Assembly: GCA_028280945.1 (NCBI GenBank) | Contig: JANQKV010000047.1 | Coordinates: 93,291-157,290 of the forward strand | DNA: 64,000 nt | DNA from: Opitutaceae bacterium | GTDB lineage: Bacteria; Verrucomicrobiota; Verrucomicrobiia; Opitutales; Opitutaceae | Direction: 5' to 3' | In this document: one piece after another, positions 29,894 through 38,650 of the stretch | Layout of the letters: each line of letters begins with the position of its first letter | Position numbering within the stretch: the stretch's first letter is position 1 | Notes under the pieces: generated by a model | What the model was told of the DNA's origin: nothing | The model's input: only the letters and a program-made list of their open reading frames with translations | Databases searched by the model: none | Program-made: the position numbers and the translations under genes

Positions 29894-31000
29894 TCAGCGC
29901 ACCTGCAGCGATTCACCGCCCCAGGACAGGCCCAGCGAAGGCACCTCCACAGCCTTCCGGTCGCCGTCCTTGAACATCCGGCCCGCGATCCAGGCGTCAT
30001 AACCGGTTGCCTGCGCCGCGGCCACGGTGGCGTCGGCGTCAGCCGGATCCACGTAAGCCGCAAAACCCACTCCCATGTTGTAGGTCGAGTAGGCCTCCTT
30101 CAGCTCAATCGGGCCTTTCTCCATCAGGAATCTGAACAGCGCCGGAGTCTCACGGGGCTCGGTGATCTCGTAGACAAATGGTTCATCGAGGCGCATGAGT
30201 TTGCGCCAGCCATGACCCGTCACGTGGGAAACATAGTTGAGCTTGATCCCGCGTTGCTGGCACTCGCGGACAAAAGCGACGTAGATGACCGAAGGCGCCA
30301 GCAAGGCCTGGCCGTAGGTGCGATCGTCGCCGTGCCCAATCGGCGTGGCATAACCATCCGGCAACTGATCAGCGATTTTCCGGCACAAGGTCAGGCCGTT
30401 GGTCTGCACACCGGATGAAGCGAGAAATATCAACACGTCGCCATCCTTGGCGTCGCCGGTGATGCGCAGCGACTTGGGCGCCAGCCGGCCCACCGCCGAA
30501 CCCGCGAGGCAGATCGTATCCGGTTCGATGATCCCCTTCAGGGTCGGTGTCTCGCCTCCGCCCCAGACCGCACCCGACATCCGGCAGGCCTCGGCCCAGC
30601 CGTCCACCAGCGCCTGGGTGCGCTTGGCGTCGCTGAACCACCCCGAGTCTCCCACGGCCGCATGCATCGCCAGCGAGGTGGGCAGCGCCCCGCAGGTGAT
30701 CAGGTCGTTGGCAATGGTGGCCACCGTGTCGATGGCGACCTCGCGGTAGAAGTTCTCGCCCGACTGCGCGTAAACCGCATCGGCCACGAGGTTCTTGGTG
30801 CCCAGGCCTTCCTCCACGTGGGCGAGGTAGTGGTCGTCCGCCTCCATGAGGTAGCAGCTTTCCCCCCGGGTCTCGGCGGGTTCGCGATAGCCGTGGTTGC
30901 CCAGCAGATCGGAAGTGGTTTTGGCCGCCTTTTGGCAGGCACGTTTAAACGCATCGAGCTCGTCGTAGCGCACGCCGGAGGATTCGTAGGAAAGACTCAT
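29894..31000 (-). CDS. purM: Phosphoribosylformylglycinamidine cyclo-ligase-type AIR synthetase
   Basis: SYESSGVRYDELDAFK ... TVATIANDLITCGALPTSL ... GGGETPTLKGII; purine gene context. Confidence 0.85.
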   Translation of the reverse strand: MSLSYESSGVRYDELDAFKRACQKAAKTTSDLLGNHGYREPAETRGESCYLMEADDHYLAHVEEGLGTKNLVADAVYAQSGENFYREVAIDTVATIANDLITCGALPTSLAMHAAVGDSGWFSDAKRTQALVDGWAEACRMSGAVWGGGETPTLKGIIEPDTICLAGSAVGRLAPKSLRITGDAKDGDVLIFLASSGVQTNGLTLCRKIADQLPDGYATPIGHGDDRTYGQALLAPSVIYVAFVRECQQRGIKLNYVSHVTGHGWRKLMRLDEPFVYEITEPRETPALFRFLMEKGPIELKEAYSTYNMGVGFAAYVDPADADATVAAAQATGYDAWIAGRMFKDGDRKAVEVPSLGLSWGGESLQVR

Positions 31001-31037
31001 GGAATTTTGGATTTTCGAATTCGGATTTTCGATGGGG
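31001..31037. repeat. AT-rich repeat GGAATTTTGGATTTTCGAATTCGGATTTTCGATGGGG
   Basis: Contains GGATTTTCGA twice; related in inverted orientation to 31677..31713 flanking orf6N. Confidence 0.5.
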
Positions 31038-31057
31038 GGGGAATCTCAGTGAGCCGA

Positions 31058-31648
31058 TCAACCCTTGTTTGCATGGTAACCCATGCGACGTTTCGGCTTG
31101 GGAGTATCTTCGCCTGACGGCGCATCGAGCAATGGCAACAAGCGGGAGATCAGATCCTGTAAAACGACGTCGTGCTCGAGCAGCTTGCGGTCGATTTCAG
31201 CCAGTCGCTTCAAGATCGCGTTTGAGGTAAGCATTTCATCGCGCATGCGCACAAAAGCTCGCACCAAGTAAAGGCTCATTTGCACAGCTTCAGGACTACG
31301 AAGAACGGTTGCAGCCATAAGGGCACCGTGTTCGGTAAAAACATAGGGCAGATATTTTCGGTGCGCACCTCGCCTCGAACTTGAAATCGCATTTTGCGAC
31401 CCCAAGCCAACTTCCTCTCCATCGTTTAAGATCGCATTTTGCGACCTTAAATCCACAAACTCCTGACTGGTAAGCTGAAAGCGAAAATCGCTAGGGAACT
31501 TATCAGCATTTCGCCTTACTGCTTCGTTCAACCTGCCGGTAGACACTCCGTAGAGCCTTGCGAGATCACTGTCCAAAACCACCGCCAGTTTCCGGATAGT
31601 ATAAATCGGAGGGGCCTCGGGTGTCGGAACAGATTTTTTTCGAGGCAC
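31058..31648 (-). CDS. ORF6N-domain (KilA-N-related) DNA-binding protein
   Basis: IRKLAVVLDSDLARLYGVSTGRLNEAVRRNADKFPSDFRFQLTSQEF...YLPYVFTEHGALMAATVLRSPEAV. Confidence 0.9.
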   Translation of the reverse strand: MPRKKSVPTPEAPPIYTIRKLAVVLDSDLARLYGVSTGRLNEAVRRNADKFPSDFRFQLTSQEFVDLRSQNAILNDGEEVGLGSQNAISSSRRGAHRKYLPYVFTEHGALMAATVLRSPEAVQMSLYLVRAFVRMRDEMLTSNAILKRLAEIDRKLLEHDVVLQDLISRLLPLLDAPSGEDTPKPKRRMGYHANKG

Positions 31649-31676
31649 GGAAGAGGCGATGGCAGTTGGTTAGCTG

Positions 31677-31713
31677 GATTCGAAAATCGAGAATCCAAAA
31701 TCAAAAATCTCAA
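31677..31713. repeat. AT-rich repeat, inverted relative to 31001..31037
   Basis: Reverse complement reads ...ATTTTGGATTCTCGATTTTCGAATC, resembling ATTTTGGATTTTCGAATTC at the other flank. Confidence 0.45.
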
Positions 31714-33623
31714 TACGATCGTCGGTCGGATTTTTCGAAGTAGTTGATGTAGGCCTGATTCACCACGCGATAACCGCCGGGGGTCGGGAAGTCCCCGGTA
31801 AAAAACCAATCGCCCGAGTGGTGAGGCACCGCGGCATGCAAATTCTCAACGGTCTGGTAAATGACCTCCACTTTACCCGCCCATTCCACATCGCGCGGGT
31901 AAACGATGCGGCTGATCTGGGCGGAGATCTCCTCCGGGGTGAATCGGTCGTATACTTTTTTGACGTGATTGACCGGTTCCCCCGTCTTCACCGCCTCAAG
32001 ACAGGTTTGGTAGACATCCGTGAGGACTTCCGTCTGGCCGGTTTGTTTGAGCAACTCCACCGCCGCCTCGAACGCGATGAACTTCCCGATCTCCGACATG
32101 TCAATGCCGTAGCAGTCCGGGTAACGGATCTGCGGAGCCGTCGAAACGATCACGATTTTGCGCGGATTCAGCCGGGTCAGGATGCGCAGGATCGATTTGC
32201 GCAACGTCGTGCCACGCACGATCGAATCATCCACGCAAACCAGGTTGTCACGACCCGGCTCGACCGAGCCGTAGGTGATGTCGTAAACGTGGCTCGCGAG
32301 TTGATTGCGCAGGTTTTCCTGGCCGATGAACGTGCGCAGTTTGATGTCCTTGCTGACCACTTTTTCCGCCCGGGGCCAATTGCGGAGGATGAGGTCGTCG
32401 AGTTTGTCCTCGGTCAGTTCACCGGTTTGGGAAGCGCGCAGGATTTCATCCTTAACCTCCATGCGACGACGTTCGCGCAAGGCCGAGACCATGCCGTAGT
32501 AGGCCACCTCGGCGGTATTGGGAATGAAGCTGAACACCGAATTCGCCCAATCGTGATCGACCGCCTCCAGGACCTGATCGGCCAAGCGCGCTCCCAGCGC
32601 TTTGCGCTCGCGGTAGATATCGATGTCGTTGCCGCGGGAAAAGTAGATCCGCTCGAACGTGCAGGATTGCCGCGGCATCTCCGGCTGAAACGACGTCGTA
32701 CTGAGCACACCGTCGTTCTTGACCACCATGACGTGGCCGCGCGGCACCTCCTCCACCTCCGAAAGGTCGAGGTCAAAGACGGTCATCAATGGAGCCCGCT
32801 CCGAGGCGAAGGCGATGACCTCATCGTTCTCAAAATAGAAGCACGGCCGGATGCCGGAAGGATCGCGCGCGACAAAGACGTCGCCATTGCCGATCGCCCC
32901 CGCCAGCACGTAGCCCCCGTCCCACTTTTCGCCGGCTTGCTGGAAGACCCGGGCAAGGTCGAGTTCGCGACTGATCCGGTCGGATATTTCCTTGCCCGGC
33001 AGTTTCTCCACATCACGCAGGTGGCGATAGATGTTGGTGTGCTCCTCATCGAGGTAGAACCCGATCTTTTCCAGCAGCGCCTGGGTGTCGGTCGCAAAGA
33101 TGGGATGTTGGCCCATCGCAATCAGGTTCTCGTTCAGTTCGGGTGTATTGGTGAGGTTGAAGTTGCCGCAGAGTGCGAGATTGCGAGTCGGCCAGGGACT
33201 GCGCCGAAAAAACGGGTGGCATGAGCTCATCGAATAGCCCCCGCTGGTGCCGTAACGCAGGTGTCCCAGCAGCACCTCGCCACCAAAATCAAACCGGTGC
33301 TTCACCATATGGGCGAACTCCGGATGGATGTCTCCACTGTCCACCTTCTTGTGGTAGGCATTCAGCAGGCCCTTGAAGATCTTGTCGAGCGGGTTGGCCT
33401 TCACGCAGCGCTCACGAAACATGAACGGCTCGCCCGCCGGCATGTTCATTTTGACGCAGGCAACCCCGGCTCCGTCCTGGCCGCGGTTGTGCTGCTTTTC
33501 CATCAGCAGGTAAAGCTTGGTGAAACCCCACAACGGGTTGCCGTATTTTTGCTGAAAATACTGGAGCGGCTGTTTGAGCCGCACCAAGGCGATGCCGCAT
33601 TCGTGAGTGAGGCGATCGCTCAT
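31710..33623 (-). CDS. purF: Amidophosphoribosyltransferase
   Basis: HECGIALVRL, RGQDGAGVACV, LGHLRYGTSG, PRT signature DNLVCVDDSIVRGTTLRKSI. Confidence 0.92.
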   Translation of the reverse strand: MSDRLTHECGIALVRLKQPLQYFQQKYGNPLWGFTKLYLLMEKQHNRGQDGAGVACVKMNMPAGEPFMFRERCVKANPLDKIFKGLLNAYHKKVDSGDIHPEFAHMVKHRFDFGGEVLLGHLRYGTSGGYSMSSCHPFFRRSPWPTRNLALCGNFNLTNTPELNENLIAMGQHPIFATDTQALLEKIGFYLDEEHTNIYRHLRDVEKLPGKEISDRISRELDLARVFQQAGEKWDGGYVLAGAIGNGDVFVARDPSGIRPCFYFENDEVIAFASERAPLMTVFDLDLSEVEEVPRGHVMVVKNDGVLSTTSFQPEMPRQSCTFERIYFSRGNDIDIYRERKALGARLADQVLEAVDHDWANSVFSFIPNTAEVAYYGMVSALRERRRMEVKDEILRASQTGELTEDKLDDLILRNWPRAEKVVSKDIKLRTFIGQENLRNQLASHVYDITYGSVEPGRDNLVCVDDSIVRGTTLRKSILRILTRLNPRKIVIVSTAPQIRYPDCYGIDMSEIGKFIAFEAAVELLKQTGQTEVLTDVYQTCLEAVKTGEPVNHVKKVYDRFTPEEISAQISRIVYPRDVEWAGKVEVIYQTVENLHAAVPHHSGDWFFTGDFPTPGGYRVVNQAYINYFEKSDRRSY

Positions 33624-33851
33624 TGCCGGGCCCGGGCAGCTTGGTGCGGGCGGCGACCGCAGTTGCGTTCAGGACAAAATCGTCCTCGAAGAGCATGGGA
33701 ATAGCTTCTCACTGGCGACAAAGCACGTAATCACGGAAGTCCGCTCGGGCCGGTCAACGGATTTTACCCTCCAGACCCAAAAAACTGCCCCTCGGCACCG
33801 CCCCGCTTGACCTTTGGCCGTCGGTTTTGGGACGGTCACGCCCATCCGACC

Positions 33852-36800
33852 ATGTTGATCCTGCGCGGCTCCCCTGCTCTCTCCACCTTCCGACTTCAAA
33901 AACTGCGCTCCCGCCTCCGGAAAGCGGGACTCCCTGTTCAGGCCGTCAGCGCCGATTTTCACCACGTGGTCGATCTCGAACGGGGGCTGTCCGCCAAGGA
34001 GCAGGAGGTTTTGGAACGGATTCTGACCTACGGCCCCCGCCGCGAGTCGGACCGGCTTGCCGGCGTCACCCAAGTGGTGGTTCCGCGCCCCGGCACGATC
34101 TCGCCCTGGTCCTCCAAGGCCACCGACATTGCCCACATCTGTGGCCTGACCGCGGTCAAACGGATTGAGCGGGTGATTGCCTACACCTTCACCTTCAACA
34201 ACGCCGCCCTGCCCAAACCGCTGTCGAACCTGTCAGGCGATCAACTCGCGGCCCTGCGTGCTCTGCTGCACGATCGCATGACCGAGGCGGTGTTCAACGC
34301 GCTCGAGGACTGCGCGGTCTTGTTCCATCGCGACGAACCCCGGCCCATGGCATCCGTGCCGGTGCTGAGTGAAGGACGCACCGCACTCGAGACCGCCAAC
34401 CGCGAGCTCGGGTTGGCGCTGGCTGAAGACGAAATTGACTACCTCGTCGATGCCTTCACCAGGCTCGGCCGCGATCCGAATGACATCGAGCTCATGATGT
34501 TCGCGCAGGCCAACTCGGAACACTGCCGCCACAAGATCTTCAACGCCTCCTGGGACATCGACGGCGAGGCCCAGGCCAAGTCGCTGTTCGCCATGATCCG
34601 CAATACCTACGAGTTGCACAGCGAAGGCATCCTCTCGGCCTACAAGGACAACGCCGCCGTGCTTACCGGGTCCCGCGGCGGCCGGTTCTACGCCGACCCC
34701 CGCACTGGTGACTATGGCGCCCGCCAGGAAGACATCCACCTGCTGTGCAAAGTGGAGACACACAACCATCCCACCGCCATCTCGCCCTTCCCCGGCGCCG
34801 CCACGGGCTCGGGAGGAGAAATCCGCGACGAGGGTGCCACCGGCCGCGGCTCCAAGCCGAAAGCGGGCCTCACCGGCTTTACCGTTTCCAATCTCCGCAT
34901 CCCCGACGCGGAACAGCCGTGGGAAAAAGACCACGGCAAACCTGGCCGGATCGTTTCCGCCCTCGACATCATGATCGAAGGACCGCTCGGCGGCGCCGCC
35001 TTCAACAACGAGTTTGGACGTCCCGCCATCAACGGTTATTTCCGCACCTTTGAGCAGGAAGTGCCGAAAGCTGTCGCCATTTCAAGTGGGTCGGGCTTTA
35101 CGCCCGACAAAGAAATCCGCGGTTACCACAAGCCCATCATGCTCGCCGGTGGTCTCGGCAACATCAAGGCCGACCATGTCGAAAAGGGGGCGATCAATCC
35201 GGACGACAAACTTATTGTGCTGGGTGGCCCCTGCATGTTGATCGGCCTCGGTGGCGGGGCAGCGTCCTCCATGGCCAGCGGCTCCGGGAGCGAAGACCTC
35301 GATTTTGCCTCCGTCCAGCGCGACAACGCCGAAATGGAGCGCCGCTGTCAGGAGGTCATCGACCGCTGCTGGGCGCTGGACGACAACAACCCCATTTCCT
35401 TCATTCACGATGTCGGCGCCGGCGGCGTCTCCAACGCCCTGCCCGAGCTGATCAACGATGGTGGTCGCGGCGGCAAATTCGATCTGCGCGCTCTGCCCAA
35501 CGATGAACCCGGCATGTCGCCGCTCGAGATCTGGTGCAACGAATCCCAGGAGCGTTACGTGATGGCAGTGCCGGCCGACCGACTGGAAGCCTTTGCCCAA
35601 ATCTGCGAACGCGAACGCTGCCCCTTTGCCGTCGTCGGCGAGGCGACCAAAGAAAAAACTCTCGTCCTCGAAGACCCGCACTTTGGCAATACGCCCATCG
35701 ATATGCCGCTGGATGTATTGCTCGGCAAACCGCCCCGCATGCACCGCAGCGAGACTTCGCTAAACCGGCCCCTGGCACCGCTCGAACTCCGCGGCCTTTC
35801 GCTGCAGGAGGCCGTCCACCGTGTGCTCGCCCACCCCACTGTCGCCGACAAAACCTTCCTGATCACGATCGGCGACCGCACCGTCACGGGACTCATCTCC
35901 CGTGATCAAATGGTGGGGCCATGGCAGGTGCCCGTCGCCGACTGCGCTGTCACCGCAACCACGTTCGACGTTAATACCGGCGAGGCCATGGCCATGGGCG
36001 AGCGCACTCCCGTCGCAATCAACAACGCTGCCGCCTCCGCGCGGCTCGCCGTCGGGGAAGCCCTCACCAATCTTGCCGCCGCCCAAATCGGCGACCTTGG
36101 CAAGGTCAACCTGTCGGCCAACTGGATGGCCGCCCCCGCCGTGCCCGGCGACGCCGCCGACCTCTACGCCGCGGTTAAAGCTGTCGGCATGGAGCTCTGC
36201 CCGGACCTCGGCATCACCATCCCGGTCGGCAAGGATTCGATGTCAATGAATACGGCCTGGCAGCAGGATGGCCAGGCGAAGCAGGTCACCGCTCCGGTTT
36301 CACTGGTGGTTTCCGCCTTCGCGCCGGTGACCGACATTCGCCAATCGCTTACGCCACAGCTCGCCCAGGATCCGGACACCACCCTCTTTCTGATTGATCT
36401 CGGCCGCGGTCAAAATCGATTGGGTGGCTCCATTCTGGGCCAAACGATCAACCAGATCGGGGAGGCTCCCGCCAACGTCGATTCGGCCACGGACCTGAAG
36501 AACTTCTGGCAGGCAATCCAAACCCTTGGAGCCGAAAAAAGTCTCCTCGCTTATCATGACCGCTCCGACGGCGGCCTGCTCGCCACGGTTGTCGAAATGG
36601 CCTTCGCCGGGCACACCGGCGTGGACCTGGATCTGGGCCTATGTGGGGCGGGCTTTATGCCCGACAATTCGGGCGTCGATTTCCACGACAGTATCGGGCA
36701 TAAAGCCCGCCCCACAAATAACCTGTTATTTGCCACCCTTTTCGCCGAAGAGCTAGGTGCGGTGATTCAAGTGGCAAACTCCGACTTGGCTGCCGTCAAA

Positions 36801-37871
36801 GCGACTCTTGCCTCGCATGGCCTGGCCGACTGCACCCACCGTATCGGATCACTGAATACTGAGCACCGTTTCCGCATCCAATCCGGCGACCAGGCGCTGC
36901 TTGACGAGGACCTCTTTGCCCTCCGGGAAATCTGGTCCAGCGTAACCCACCAAATGGCCCGGCTGCGCGACAACCCCAACTGCGCCGACCAGGAACAGAC
37001 CGTTCGCACCGACCCCAAGCATCTCGGCCTGACACCAAGGGTGACCTTTGATTACTCACCTGATACTTGTAACGTGATACTTGATACTTCACGGAGCCGA
37101 CCGCCCCTGGCGGTGCTCCGTGAACAGGGCGTGAACGGCGAAGTGGAAATGGCGGCGGCATTCGATCGCGCCGGATTTCGCGCGGTCGACGTGCACATGA
37201 CAGACATCATCGAAGGGCGCGTTGATCTGGCCGACTTCCGAGGTTTGGCGGCCTGTGGAGGCTTCAGCTACGGTGACGTGCTGGGCGCGGGTGAAGGTTG
37301 GGCCAAAAGCATTCTGTTCAACGATCGGGCGCGGGCACAGTTCGAGGCGTTCTTCGCCCGCGAGGACACCTTTGCCCTCGGGGTCTGCAACGGCTGCCAG
37401 ATGTTGAGCAACCTCAAGTCGATCATTCCCGGCGCGGAAACCTGGCCTCACTTCGTGCAGAACCAAAGCGAGCGCTACGAGGGTCGATTGGTGCAGCTTA
37501 AGATCGAGTCTTCTCCCAGCATCCTGTTTCGCGGCATGGAAGACAGCGTGCTGCCGATCGCCGTGGCGCATGGCGAAGGTTACGCCGAGTTTGCCGACCG
37601 CGCCGCTGCCGAGGCCTTCAGCGCCAGCGGCCAGGTCGCGGCCCGCTACGTCGACAGCCATCACCAGACGACCGAAATCTACCCGCTCAACCCCAACGGT
37701 TCCCCCCTCGGCATGACCGCTTTGACCACCACCACCGGCCGGGTCACCATCATGATGCCCCACCCGGAGCGGGTTTTCCGCAGCCGTTGCATGAGTTGGT
37801 CGCCAAATGATTGGGGAGACTCCAGCCCCTGGATGAAGCTCTTTCACAACGCCCGCAAGTGGGTGGGTTGA
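33852..37871 (+). CDS. purL: Phosphoribosylformylglycinamidine synthase (large, gamma-proteobacterial-like PurL with C-terminal glutaminase)
   Basis: Colinear with E. coli Pur[93 protein letters not shown]. Confidence 0.96.
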   Translation: MLILRGSPALSTFRLQKLRSRLRKAGLPVQAVSADFHHVVDLERGLSAKEQEVLERILTYGPRRESDRLAGVTQVVVPRPGTISPWSSKATDIAHICGLTAVKRIERVIAYTFTFNNAALPKPLSNLSGDQLAALRALLHDRMTEAVFNALEDCAVLFHRDEPRPMASVPVLSEGRTALETANRELGLALAEDEIDYLVDAFTRLGRDPNDIELMMFAQANSEHCRHKIFNASWDIDGEAQAKSLFAMIRNTYELHSEGILSAYKDNAAVLTGSRGGRFYADPRTGDYGARQEDIHLLCKVETHNHPTAISPFPGAATGSGGEIRDEGATGRGSKPKAGLTGFTVSNLRIPDAEQPWEKDHGKPGRIVSALDIMIEGPLGGAAFNNEFGRPAINGYFRTFEQEVPKAVAISSGSGFTPDKEIRGYHKPIMLAGGLGNIKADHVEKGAINPDDKLIVLGGPCMLIGLGGGAASSMASGSGSEDLDFASVQRDNAEMERRCQEVIDRCWALDDNNPISFIHDVGAGGVSNALPELINDGGRGGKFDLRALPNDEPGMSPLEIWCNESQERYVMAVPADRLEAFAQICERERCPFAVVGEATKEKTLVLEDPHFGNTPIDMPLDVLLGKPPRMHRSETSLNRPLAPLELRGLSLQEAVHRVLAHPTVADKTFLITIGDRTVTGLISRDQMVGPWQVPVADCAVTATTFDVNTGEAMAMGERTPVAINNAAASARLAVGEALTNLAAAQIGDLGKVNLSANWMAAPAVPGDAADLYAAVKAVGMELCPDLGITIPVGKDSMSMNTAWQQDGQAKQVTAPVSLVVSAFAPVTDIRQSLTPQLAQDPDTTLFLIDLGRGQNRLGGSILGQTINQIGEAPANVDSATDLKNFWQAIQTLGAEKSLLAYHDRSDGGLLATVVEMAFAGHTGVDLDLGLCGAGFMPDNSGVDFHDSIGHKARPTNNLLFATLFAEELGAVIQVANSDLAAVKATLASHGLADCTHRIGSLNTEHRFRIQSGDQALLDEDLFALREIWSSVTHQMARLRDNPNCADQEQTVRTDPKHLGLTPRVTFDYSPDTCNVILDTSRSRPPLAVLREQGVNGEVEMAAAFDRAGFRAVDVHMTDIIEGRVDLADFRGLAACGGFSYGDVLGAGEGWAKSILFNDRARAQFEAFFAREDTFALGVCNGCQMLSNLKSIIPGAETWPHFVQNQSERYEGRLVQLKIESSPSILFRGMEDSVLPIAVAHGEGYAEFADRAAAEAFSASGQVAARYVDSHHQTTEIYPLNPNGSPLGMTALTTTTGRVTIMMPHPERVFRSRCMSWSPNDWGDSSPWMKLFHNARKWVG
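35086..35110. repeat. REP-like half element GTGGGTCGGGCTTTACGCCCGACAA inside purL
   Basis: Close match to left arm of 36642..36716; internal hairpin TCGGGC-TTTAC-GCCCGA; lies in a peptide insertion relative to E. coli PurL. Confidence 0.65.
36642..36716. repeat. 75-bp palindromic REP/BIME-like element inserted in frame in purL
   Basis: Perfect 23-bp arms TGTGGGGCGGGCTTTATGCCCGA (36642..36664) and TCGGGCATAAAGCCCGCCCCACA (36694..36716), 29-nt centre. Confidence 0.85.
37062..37091. repeat. TGATACTTG-type short repeat cluster inside purL linker
   Basis: TGATACTTG (37062, 37076) and TGATACTTC (37083) in the FGAM-synthase/glutaminase linker. Confidence 0.55.
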
Positions 37872-37881
37872 CGATTTATCC

Positions 37882-38631
37882 ATGAGCTCAATCGTTCACA
37901 TTCTCAATGGCGGCGCCCTGGCGGAGCAGTGGCCGGACACAATGACGGGCGAGGTCATCGTCATGCGGGAGTGTTTGGTGGAAGGGCCCGTCCAAGCGGA
38001 GTCCTGGTCGGAATTCCGCGCCCAACGCGACGAGTATCTCAGCCTCGCCTACCCGGAATCACACATCGACTATCCCGTCCAGGTTGCCGGTGAGTTCGAA
38101 CGCATCCGCCAATTGTCTGCCGAGACCGCGATCAACCTGTGGTTCGAAGATGACCTTTTCTGCCAAGTGAACCTTTGGTTCGTCTGTCATCTGCTGGAGG
38201 AACTAAACCGCACCGGTGATATTCGATGGGTGCGTCCTCAAACTGAACTGCGTTGGGGATTCGGCGGCGTGCCACCGGAAGAGTTGGCCGACTTGCAGGA
38301 GCTGGCCCGGCCCATCGACCGCATCAAACTGAACTCCCTTGCTGCTCTCTGGCGTGCCTACCGAGGCGGCGAAACCGACGAACTCCTGAAAATCGCCGCG
38401 AATCTGGGGAGCGATTGGACCATGGTCCACCGGGCCGCCGAAGCTCACCGCGACCGGGTGGAGCACAACCACCCCAACCGACTGATCCGCGAGATCATTG
38501 CCGGGAATCCGCAGGCATCCTTCGGTAAGATCTTTCAGGAATTCAGCCGCCGTGCTCCCATCTATGGTTTTGGCGACCTGCAGGTGAAACGACTCCATGA
38601 CGCCGTCTTAAAGAACGAGGCCACTGATTGA
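37882..38631 (+). CDS. DUF1835-domain protein
   Basis: IVHILNGGALAEQWPDTMTGEVIVMRECLVEGPV...WFEDDLFCQVNLWFVCHLL. Confidence 0.8.
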   Translation: MSSIVHILNGGALAEQWPDTMTGEVIVMRECLVEGPVQAESWSEFRAQRDEYLSLAYPESHIDYPVQVAGEFERIRQLSAETAINLWFEDDLFCQVNLWFVCHLLEELNRTGDIRWVRPQTELRWGFGGVPPEELADLQELARPIDRIKLNSLAALWRAYRGGETDELLKIAANLGSDWTMVHRAAEAHRDRVEHNHPNRLIREIIAGNPQASFGKIFQEFSRRAPIYGFGDLQVKRLHDAVLKNEATD

Positions 38632-38650
38632 GTATCTTCCCCTAACCGAG

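Noticed and set aside
29839-30063. N-terminal extension of the GH78 ORF into purM
   Set aside because: Signal peptide begins at 29838; the upstream portion overlaps purM antisense and is not protein-like.
31818-33224. 468-aa plus-strand ORF opposite purF
   Set aside because: Shadow ORF; purF is unambiguous.
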